Below are positions 19,167-25,581 of a DNA stretch of 64,000 nucleotides, one piece after another. The notes beneath the pieces were generated by a model, which saw only the letters and a list, made by a program, of their open reading frames with translations, did not search any database and was not told where the DNA came from. The DNA is from Chloroflexota bacterium (GTDB taxonomy: Bacteria > Chloroflexota > Dehalococcoidia > Tepidiformales > Tepidiformaceae). A program made the translations under genes and the position numbers. The stretch lies in NCBI GenBank assembly GCA_026702615.1, contig JAPPBY010000014.1:1-64000 (forward strand), written 5' to 3'. Within the stretch, counting starts at the first letter, position 1. Each line of letters opens with the position of its first letter.

Positions 19167-21497
19167 TTATGTCCACCACGACCGCTCGATGCCCGTGAAC
19201 GCGACGAACGGCGCCAGCAGCACGACCACAATCGACGCCAGCGCCAGCAGCGGACCCCGGTTCATCGACGTGAACCGCTCACGCGGGCCCTCGTAGGCGC
19301 CGCCACTCGCCTCGACGATGCGGCGGCGCTGTGTGCGCAGCCTCAGGCTGTTCGCCATCACGCTCACCGAGCTCAGCGCCATCGCACCGCCCGCCACGAT
19401 CGGGTTCAGGAGGCCCGCCATAGCGATCGGAATGGCGATGACGTTGTAGCCGAAGGCCCAGCCGAGGTTCTGCCGGATCGTCCGCAGCGTCGCCCGGCTC
19501 AGCAGGATCGCTTCCGCGATCTTCGCGATGTCGCCGTGCAGGAGCGTGACGTCGCTCGCCTCGATGGCGGCGTCGGCCCCCGTGCTCATCGCGATGCTCA
19601 CGTCTGCCTGCGCGAGCGCGGCCGCGTCGTTGATGCCGTCGCCCGCCACCGCCACGCGCAGCCCTTGCGCTTGCAGCTCCCGCACGAGCGCCAGCTTCTC
19701 CTCCGGACGCAGCCCCGCGCGCACCTCCTCGATGCCGAGCGCTCGGGCGGCGGCAAACGCACTACGCTCGTTGTCGCCCGTCGCCATGATGGTGCGCACC
19801 CCCAGCGACCGCAGCGTCGCGACCGACTGCGCCGCGTTTTCCTTCGGCGGGTCCGCGAACGCAAGCGTCCCCGCGTACGCCCCGTCGACTGCGACCAGGG
19901 CGGTCGTGCGCCCCTCCGCCTCCAGCCGCGCCAGCGTGCCCTCCGCCTCCCCTCCCAGTGCGACGCCGCGTTCCTCGAACAGCCGCCGCGTCCCGATGAG
20001 GATCGTCCGCCCGTCGACCTCTCCCCTCAGCCCCGCCCCCGGCAGCGCCTCGAAGCCGTCGGCGGCGGCCAGCGCGAGCCCGCGCCCCTCCGCCGCCTCC
20101 ACGACGGCCGCGCTCAGCGGATGCTCGCTCAGCGCCTCGACCGTCGCCGCCAGCGCCAGCACCTCCTCCTCGCTGAAGCCCGACCCCACGGCCAACTCGA
20201 CCAGCTCCGGCCGCCCCTCCGTGAGGGTGCCCGTCTTGTCGAGCACGACCGCGTCGATCCGTGTGGCCGTCTCTAGCGCCTCCGCGTTCCGGATCAGGAT
20301 GCCGCGCTCCGCCCCCATCCCCGTCCCCGCGATGATCGCGGTAGGTGTCGCCAGGCCGAGGGCGCACGGACAGGCGATGACCAGCACCGCCACCGAGAAC
20401 ACCATCGCCCGCACGAATGAGTCGTCGAGCAAGCCCCAGCCGAGGAACGTCCCCAGCGCCAGGACCAGCACGATCGGCACGAACACCGCCGCCACCGCGT
20501 CCACCACTCGCTCGACGGGCGCCCGCGACCCCTGCGCCTCCGCCACCAGCGCCGCCATGCGCTGCAGAACCGTGTCCTCCCCCACCGCCGTCGCCTCCAC
20601 CTCGATCACGCCGTGCTGGTTAAGCGCGCCCCCCACGACCGCCTCCCCGGGCCCCCGCTCGACCGGCATCGACTCGCCCGTGAGCAGCGACTCGTCGAGC
20701 GCGCTGCGGCCTGCCCGGATCACGCCGTCGAGCGCGACCCGCTCGCCGGGCCGCACCCGGAACACGTCCGCCACCGCCACCGTTTCGACCGGTACGGCCT
20801 CCTCCTCCCCCTCGCGCAGCACGTTGACCGACTTCGCTGTCAGACCCAGCAGCGCTCGGATGGCCCCGCCCGCGCTCGCCCGCGCCCGGTCCTCGAAGAA
20901 CCGCCCCAGGCTGACGAACAACAGCACAGCCGCGCTCACGTCGAAGAACATCGCCTCGCTGCGGTCGGCCAGCACCACCCAGGCGCTGAACACGAATGCC
21001 ACTGTCGTGCCCAGCGCGACCAGGACATCCATGTTCGGCGTCAGCGCCCGCAGCGCCGGCCAGGAGGCGCGGTAGAACCGCCACCCGAGCAGCCCTTGCA
21101 CGATTGCCGCCCCGCCCAACAACAGCCACCCCGTGACCGGCTCGCTCCCGAACAGCGCCAGGCCGGCGATGTCCATCGCCATGCTCGCGATGATCACCGG
21201 CACCGCGAGCACGCCGCCGGCCGCCAGCATCAGCAGGCGCGCCCTGGCGTCCTCGTCCGGCGCTTCGGCGCCGGCCTCGAGTTCGGCGGCGTCGTACCCC
21301 GCGCGCTCGACGGCGGCCACGAGCTGGTCCGCCTCAATGGCGTCGCCCAGCGAGACCCGCGCCGTAGCGGAGGCGAAGTTCACGCTCGCCTCGTCAACGC
21401 CCTCGACGCGGTTCAGTGCGCGCTCGACGCGGCGCACGCAGGAAGCGCACGTCATCCCCCCGATTCGCAGGGTGACGGCGTGATCGGGACTGGTCAT
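19167..21497 (-). CDS. copA: Copper-exporting P1B-type ATPase
   Basis: 776-residue heavy-metal ATPase exporting Cu(I). It has an N-terminal HMA domain with GMTCASC, several membrane helices, the TGES actuator loop (LLTGESMPV), the metal-selective CPC in IACPCALGLATPTA, the phosphorylated Asp in DKTGTLTEG, an HP motif (SEHPLSAAV) and GDGINDAAAL. The helix-8 Met/Ser region (MALSSVSVMANSLRL) matches CopA. The stop lies in foreign sequence: the last residue is encoded by an insert bounded by direct repeats, so the C-terminus differs from the ancestral form only at its last residue. The start overlaps copZ by 4 nt. Confidence 0.95.
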   Translation of the reverse strand: MTSPDHAVTLRIGGMTCASCVRRVERALNRVEGVDEASVNFASATARVSLGDAIEADQLVAAVERAGYDAAELEAGAEAPDEDARARLLMLAAGGVLAVPVIIASMAMDIAGLALFGSEPVTGWLLLGGAAIVQGLLGWRFYRASWPALRALTPNMDVLVALGTTVAFVFSAWVVLADRSEAMFFDVSAAVLLFVSLGRFFEDRARASAGGAIRALLGLTAKSVNVLREGEEEAVPVETVAVADVFRVRPGERVALDGVIRAGRSALDESLLTGESMPVERGPGEAVVGGALNQHGVIEVEATAVGEDTVLQRMAALVAEAQGSRAPVERVVDAVAAVFVPIVLVLALGTFLGWGLLDDSFVRAMVFSVAVLVIACPCALGLATPTAIIAGTGMGAERGILIRNAEALETATRIDAVVLDKTGTLTEGRPELVELAVGSGFSEEEVLALAATVEALSEHPLSAAVVEAAEGRGLALAAADGFEALPGAGLRGEVDGRTILIGTRRLFEERGVALGGEAEGTLARLEAEGRTTALVAVDGAYAGTLAFADPPKENAAQSVATLRSLGVRTIMATGDNERSAFAAARALGIEEVRAGLRPEEKLALVRELQAQGLRVAVAGDGINDAAALAQADVSIAMSTGADAAIEASDVTLLHGDIAKIAEAILLSRATLRTIRQNLGWAFGYNVIAIPIAMAGLLNPIVAGGAMALSSVSVMANSLRLRTQRRRIVEASGGAYEGPRERFTSMNRGPLLALASIVVVLLAPFVAFTGIERSWWT
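19173..19188. repeat. Right 16-bp direct repeat (att-like), within copA
   Basis: Copy of the 16-mer inside the coding 3' end of copA; it encodes ERSWW on the minus strand. The next insert bases give Thr and a TAA stop in place of the relic Gly and TAA. Confidence 0.8.
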
Positions 21498-21712
21498 GAA
21501 GCGGCTTGCGGCGCGGCCTCGTACCCCTCCTCGATCACGGCGGCGACCACGGCTCCGAGGTCAACCCCCTTCCCCTTGACCGTGGCCGCCCCGGCGTCGA
21601 GGTCGACGCTCGCTTCGGTCACGCCGTCCACGCCCGTGATCGCGTCGGTCACCGCGCGCACGCAGTGGTCGCAGGTCATCCCGTCGACCTTCAGTTCGAT
21701 TGTCTCAGCCAT
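21494..21712 (-). CDS. copZ: Copper chaperone (heavy-metal-associated domain)
   Basis: 72-residue single HMA domain with the Cu(I)-binding GMTCDHC loop in KVDGMTCDHCVRAVTDAI. It delivers Cu(I) to CopA's N-terminal domain. It lies between csoR and copA, overlapping csoR by 8 nt and copA by 4 nt, so the three are one transcript. Confidence 0.93.
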   Translation of the reverse strand: MAETIELKVDGMTCDHCVRAVTDAITGVDGVTEASVDLDAGAATVKGKGVDLGAVVAAVIEEGYEAAPQAAS

Positions 21713-22013
21713 GGTGTCCTCCGTTGTGTGCTGGCTGGGAGCCCTCCACGGGCCCCTGGATTTTGTAGACGCGCAACAGCTCGTTGACCGCGCGTTCCGA
21801 CTCGCCGCTCGTCACCTGCTCGATGACGTGCGTGCGCAGGTGCCCTTCGAGCACGAGCGCGTCGAGGCTGCGCAGCGCCCGCTGCACCGAGAGCGACAGG
21901 TCGAGCAGGTCGACGCAGTAGCGGTCCTCTTCGACCTGCCTCTGCAACGCCTCGATCTGGCCCGCGATAATCTTGAGTCGCCGGCTCGCTTGCTGTTGGG
22001 TCTCAGGGAGCAT
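21705..22013 (-). CDS. csoR: CsoR-family copper-responsive repressor
   Basis: 102-residue all-helical repressor. The CsoR core is clear (RRLKIIAGQIEALQRQVEEDRYCVDLL, then LVLEGHLRTHVIEQ). The first two metal ligands (Cys of RYCVD, His of EGHLR) are present, but the third, usually Cys, is His (HLRTH), giving C-H-H. A similar C-H-H set is reported for Thermus thermophilus CsoR (from memory, not checked). The His-rich tail (HNGGHHG) may add metal affinity. It is the first gene of csoR-copZ-copA and should autorepress through the operator just upstream. Confidence 0.93.
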   Translation of the reverse strand: MLPETQQQASRRLKIIAGQIEALQRQVEEDRYCVDLLDLSLSVQRALRSLDALVLEGHLRTHVIEQVTSGESERAVNELLRVYKIQGPVEGSQPAHNGGHHG

Positions 22014-22028
22014 GTCGCGCCTCCCTCA

Positions 22029-22050
22029 ATAGGGTACCCCCTTATCCTAT
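22029..22050. promoter_or_regulatory. Candidate CsoR operator
   Basis: A 22-bp imperfect inverted repeat with outer arms ATAGG and CCTAT around a G/C tract (GGGTACCCCC), the style of known CsoR sites. It lies 16 nt upstream of the csoR start and could also affect the divergent nfo promoter. Confidence 0.55.
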
Positions 22051-22077
22051 CAGACTGCGTCACGCCCCGGCCCCGCG

Positions 22078-22083
22078 TACACT
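22078..22083 (+). promoter_or_regulatory. -10 element of nfo (leaderless candidate)
   Basis: TACACT ends 7 nt before the nfo ATG and there is no Shine-Dalgarno, so transcription would begin at or next to the start codon. Confidence 0.5.
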
Positions 22084-22090
22084 CGCCGCC

Positions 22091-22960
22091 ATGCGAGTCG
22101 GGGCCCACGTCTCCTCCGCGGGAGGTCCGCAGAACGTCTTCGGCCGCGCCGAAGAGATCGGCGCGGAGGCCATCCAGCTCTTCATCTCCCCGCCCCAGCA
22201 GTGGCGTCCTCCCAATGTCGCCGACGAGGCCGTCGCCGCCTTCCACGACGAGCACGAGCGCGTACCGGTACCCGTCTTCTTCCACGGCATCTACCTCGTC
22301 AATCTGGGAACGCAGGACGAAAAGCTCCTCAATCGCTCGGCCGGTTCCCTCAAGCAGTACGTGAAGTGGGCGGGAACGCTCGGCGTTGAGGGCACCATCT
22401 TCCACGTCGGCAGCCACAAGGGCGCCGGCTTCGACGCCGTCCGCGACCAGATCTGCCGCGTCATGATCGAGGTCCTCGAAGCCGCCGACAACGACTCCAT
22501 GCTCCTCATCGAGAACAACGCCGGCCAGGGGAACGGCATCGGCTCGACCTTCACCGAGGTCGGAGAGCTCATCCGCGGCTGCGACAACCACCCCCGCCTG
22601 GGTGTCTGTCTCGATACCTGCCACGCCTTCGCCATGGGTTACGACATCACGACGCGCGAGGGCTGCGAGCTTGCCATGGAGGAGTTCGACCGCGAGATCG
22701 GCTTCGACCGCCTCCGCGCCGTCCACGCGAACGACAGCAAGGTGCCCCTCGGCGGCGTCCGCGACCGCCACGAGAACATCGGTGACGGCCACATGGGGCT
22801 CGATGGCTTCCACAACATCCTCGCCCACCGTGCCTTCCGCGACGCCCCCCTCCTCCTCGAAGTGCCCGGTGTCGAGGGTGGCGGCCCCGACGAGGAAAAC
22901 GTCAACCGCCTGAAGCGCATCCGCGAGGAAGTCGGCGCACCCGGACCGGGCGGCTCGTGA
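22091..22960 (+). CDS. nfo: Deoxyribonuclease IV (AP endonuclease)
   Basis: Endonuclease IV, cutting 5' of abasic sites in base-excision repair. Family motifs and zinc ligands are visible: MRVGAHVSSAGG (His), VFHGIYLVNLG-like segment (His), IFHVGSHKG (His), LLIENNAGQGNGIG (Glu), LGVCLDTCHAFAMGYDI (Asp, His), AVHANDSKVPLGGVRDRHENIGDGHMG (His, Asp, His). At 289 residues it has normal length. TACACT 7 nt before the ATG suggests leaderless expression. The next small gene overlaps by 4 nt. Confidence 0.95.
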   Translation: MRVGAHVSSAGGPQNVFGRAEEIGAEAIQLFISPPQQWRPPNVADEAVAAFHDEHERVPVPVFFHGIYLVNLGTQDEKLLNRSAGSLKQYVKWAGTLGVEGTIFHVGSHKGAGFDAVRDQICRVMIEVLEAADNDSMLLIENNAGQGNGIGSTFTEVGELIRGCDNHPRLGVCLDTCHAFAMGYDITTREGCELAMEEFDREIGFDRLRAVHANDSKVPLGGVRDRHENIGDGHMGLDGFHNILAHRAFRDAPLLLEVPGVEGGGPDEENVNRLKRIREEVGAPGPGGS

Positions 22961-23268
22961 CGAGCGGCGAAGGGCGCGCCCGCAGGCTCGAAGGAGCCCT
23001 CCTCGAGGAGTGCGCCGAATGGATATGGGAGCAGATCCAGGAAGAGGGCCTCTTCGTCCCCGGCGAGCTCATCGAGCTCATCCTGACGACTGAGCGCGAG
23101 CTCGGGCTGCAGGCGCGCGCCCTCCCCGAGATTGCCGCGGGCGTGGCCGCCGCCTTCCGCGAGCAGAGCCATCTCCTCTCCCCCACCGACGAGCGAGCCA
23201 TCGAGTCCGTCCTCGCCTGGGAGGACGAGTTCCTCGGCATCGCCGGCATCCCCCGCGAATCCAGCTGA
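22957..23268 (+). CDS. Small acidic helical protein
   Basis: 103 residues of unknown function, predicted mostly helical and acidic (LEGALLEECAEWIWEQIQEEGLF, VPGELIELILTTERELG). The GTG start overlaps the nfo stop by 4 nt (GTGA), so it is co-translated with the repair enzyme and may act with it; this is context only. No motif for catalysis or DNA binding is seen. Confidence 0.65.
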   Translation: MTSGEGRARRLEGALLEECAEWIWEQIQEEGLFVPGELIELILTTERELGLQARALPEIAAGVAAAFREQSHLLSPTDERAIESVLAWEDEFLGIAGIPRESS

Positions 23269-23285
23269 CTTCGGCCCCTGCACCG

Positions 23286-23314
23286 TTGACGCGGCACGCT
23301 CGCCGCCCGACACT
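23286..23314 (+). promoter_or_regulatory. Candidate promoter of the glmS leader
   Basis: TTGACG (23286-23291), 17-nt spacer, GACACT (23309-23314), roughly 70 nt before the ribozyme core. A transcript from here would carry a short 5' leader that self-cleavage removes. Confidence 0.4.
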
Positions 23315-23382
23315 CAGGACAACACCACATCGGGAGGTGAATCGCACACCTGACCCAATCGACCACAGGTGGGATCGGTCAA

Positions 23383-23550
23383 GCGCCAGGTCCGCGCACC
23401 ACGCGGATGACGAGGCGGAGGCAGAATCGAACCATTCGGCGGGTGGCCTCCCGGCGGCACGGTCGTAAGGCTGGAAACAAACCACGGCGGGTAACCGCCT
23501 GACAAAACCCCGGCCACGTGCAGGGGGCTCGCGGCCCTCTCCCCCACCAG
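23383..23550 (+). ncRNA. glmS self-cleaving ribozyme/riboswitch
   Basis: Conserved glmS-ribozyme blocks occur in order upstream of glmS: AAGCGCCAG (23381-23389), P1 TCCGCG/CGCGGA (23391-23396 with 23402-23407), TGACGAGG (23408-23415), P2 GGAGGC/GCCTCC (23417-23422 with 23446-23451), AATCGA (23425), TTCGGCGG (23435) and CCCGGC (23451). A GTAA-tetraloop hairpin GGCGG/CCGCC (23486-23499) and a CCCC/GGGG stem follow. Cleavage is expected between A23382 and G23383, using glucosamine-6-phosphate as cofactor and lowering glmS mRNA. The 3' limit is approximate. This explains the long leader without a gene (23269-23606). Confidence 0.92.
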
Positions 23551-23606
23551 GCACCGAGCATCGACCGGGGGCGCGCTCGTCCCCACGACTGCCACGGGGA
23601 AGCTGT

Positions 23607-25457
23607 ATGTGCGGGATCATCGCCTACACCGGCTCGCGTCAGGCCGCGCCCATCTTGCTGGACGGCCTGCGTGACCTCGAATACCGCGGCTACGACTCGG
23701 CCGGCGTCGCCCTCCTCCCGGAGTCCGGCGGCGAGCCTGCCGTCGCCAAGCGTCGCGGCAAGATCGCCGAGCTTGACGCCGCCATCGGCGCGGAGCCGCT
23801 GCCGCCCGCTCGTACCGGCATCGGCCACACCCGCTGGGCCACGCACGGCGCCCCCAGCGACGCCAACGCGCATCCTCACACCGGCTCCGGGAACGACGTC
23901 GTCGTCGTCCATAACGGCATCGTCGAGAACTACGCCGCCCTCCGCGCCGAGCTCAGTGAGCGCGGCCATGTATTCGAGAGCGAGACCGACACCGAGACCA
24001 TCGCCCACCTGCTCGAAGAGGCCTTGGACGGCGGGAGCGACCTCCTCGCCGCCATGCGCGAGACCTGCGCCCGCCTTGCCGGTTCCCAGGCGATCGTCGC
24101 CCTGACCTCACGGGAGCCCGGGGTAGCCGTCGGCGCGCGCATCGGACATGCGGGCGCCGTCGTCGTCGGCTACGGCGAGGGCGAGATGTTCCTCTCCAGC
24201 GACCTTGCCGCCCTCCTCCCCCACACCCGCGACGTCGCCTTCCTCGCCGACCGTCAGCTCGTCCGTATCGACGAGCGTGGCGCCACTTACGCGACCCTCG
24301 ACGGCGCCACCGCCGAGGTCGAGCCCCGCACCGTCTCCCTCGACCCCGCCAGCGCCGCCCGCGGCTCCTACGAGACCTACATGCTCAAGGAGATCATGGA
24401 GCAGCCCGCCGCCCTCGCGGACACCATCGGCGGCCTCATGACGGTCGAGCCCGCCCGCCTCACCCTCGACGACCTCGGCGAGGCCCGCCCCTGGCTGGAG
24501 CGGGTCGAGCGCGTCCTCCTCGTGGGGATGGGCACGAGCCTGCACGCCGCCATGGTCGGACGCTGGTACTTCGAGCAGATCGCCCGCCTTCCTGCGGACA
24601 TCGACAACGCCAGCGAGTTCCGCTACCGCGAGCCGGTCCTCGGACCGGAGACACTTGTCGTTTCGGTTAGCCAGTCCGGTGAGACCGTGGACGTGCTGGA
24701 AGCGATGAATGTCGCGCGGGCCTCCGGCGCCCCCCAGATCACCATCTGCAATACCCCTGGCAGCCAGACCACCCGCGTCGCCGACGGCGCCGTCCACACG
24801 TACGCCGGCCTCGAACGCGGCGTCGCCAGCTCGAAGACGTTCACGACCTCGATCGCGGCCCTCTTCGCCCTCGCCCTCGAAACCGCCCGCGTCCGCGGCC
24901 GCATCAGCGACGACGACCTCGCCCGCCACGTGCGGGACCTCGCCGCCATGCCCGAGGTCGTCGGCCGCCAGCTCGAGTCGTTCGACGCCATCGCGAAAGC
25001 CGCCGACCGCTTCCGCACCACCGAGCACATCCTCTTCCTCGGCCGCGGCCCTGCCCTGCCCATCGCCCTTGAGGGCGCCCTCAAGATGAAGGAGCTCTCC
25101 TACGTCCACGCCGAGGGTTACGCCGCCGGGGAGATGAAGCACGGCCCCATCGCCCTCATCGACACCGAGTTCCCCACGGTCGCCCTTGCCGGACAGCACG
25201 CATTGCGCAGCAAGATCGTCTCGAACATCGAGCAGATCCGCGCCCGCGACGGCGAGGTGCTGGCCATTGTCACCGAGGGCGACGACGAGCTCATCGCCCT
25301 CGCCAACGAGGCGCTCACCGTGCCTCCGGTGCCCGCCCTGCTCGAACCGCTGGCCGCGATCGTGCCCCTCCAGGTGCTGGCCTACGCCACCGCCAATGCC
25401 CGCGGCTGCGACATCGACCAGCCCCGCAACCTCGCCAAGACCGTCACCGTGGAGTAG
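23607..25457 (+). CDS. glmS: Glutamine--fructose-6-phosphate aminotransferase (isomerizing)
   Basis: First enzyme of UDP-GlcNAc synthesis, making glucosamine-6-phosphate. The catalytic N-terminal Cys follows the initiator Met (MCGIIAYTG), followed by the class II amidotransferase domain (YRGYDSAGVAL, GHTRWATHG). Two SIS domains follow (LLVGMGTSLHAAMVGRWYFE; LFLGRGPALPIALEGALKMKELSYVHAEGYAAGEMKHGPIAL). It ends in NLAKTVTVE, the usual C-terminus. It is 616 residues, family-typical. Its product is the cofactor that should trigger the ribozyme in its own leader. Confidence 0.97.
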   Translation: MCGIIAYTGSRQAAPILLDGLRDLEYRGYDSAGVALLPESGGEPAVAKRRGKIAELDAAIGAEPLPPARTGIGHTRWATHGAPSDANAHPHTGSGNDVVVVHNGIVENYAALRAELSERGHVFESETDTETIAHLLEEALDGGSDLLAAMRETCARLAGSQAIVALTSREPGVAVGARIGHAGAVVVGYGEGEMFLSSDLAALLPHTRDVAFLADRQLVRIDERGATYATLDGATAEVEPRTVSLDPASAARGSYETYMLKEIMEQPAALADTIGGLMTVEPARLTLDDLGEARPWLERVERVLLVGMGTSLHAAMVGRWYFEQIARLPADIDNASEFRYREPVLGPETLVVSVSQSGETVDVLEAMNVARASGAPQITICNTPGSQTTRVADGAVHTYAGLERGVASSKTFTTSIAALFALALETARVRGRISDDDLARHVRDLAAMPEVVGRQLESFDAIAKAADRFRTTEHILFLGRGPALPIALEGALKMKELSYVHAEGYAAGEMKHGPIALIDTEFPTVALAGQHALRSKIVSNIEQIRARDGEVLAIVTEGDDELIALANEALTVPPVPALLEPLAAIVPLQVLAYATANARGCDIDQPRNLAKTVTVE

Positions 25458-25581
25458 CGCCGCGGCGCGTGCCGTTAACGTTCGAGGAAATCCGGGCGTT
25501 TCCGCTGGTCTGGGTCCCCCCGCCGGGATACGCTCGGGTCACCGCCCAGAGCCGCGGTTCGCAGACACCCGGAGGACCCCC

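Larger units (their letters stand above)
17512..19188. mobile_element. 1.66-kb two-gene insert in the 3' end of copA, bounded by 16-bp direct repeats
   Basis: The 16-mer CCACCACGACCGCTCG occurs at 17512-17527 and 19173-19188. On the minus strand both copies encode the copA C-terminal residues ERSWW. The copA-attached copy continues to T-stop (19167); the ispG-proximal copy continues to G-stop (TAA at 17506-17508). The simplest reading is that an element of 1,661 bp entered the last codons of copA and supplied a replacement 3' end. The interior is visibly richer in A/T than its surroundings and encodes two minus-strand genes. No recombinase is visible inside, so mobilisation in trans, or loss of the enzyme, is inferred. 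Confidence 0.75.

Noticed and set aside
23383-23550. RNase P RNA as an explanation of the structured leader
   Set aside because: The hallmark RNase P conserved blocks are missing, while glmS-ribozyme blocks are all present and the gene downstream is glmS.
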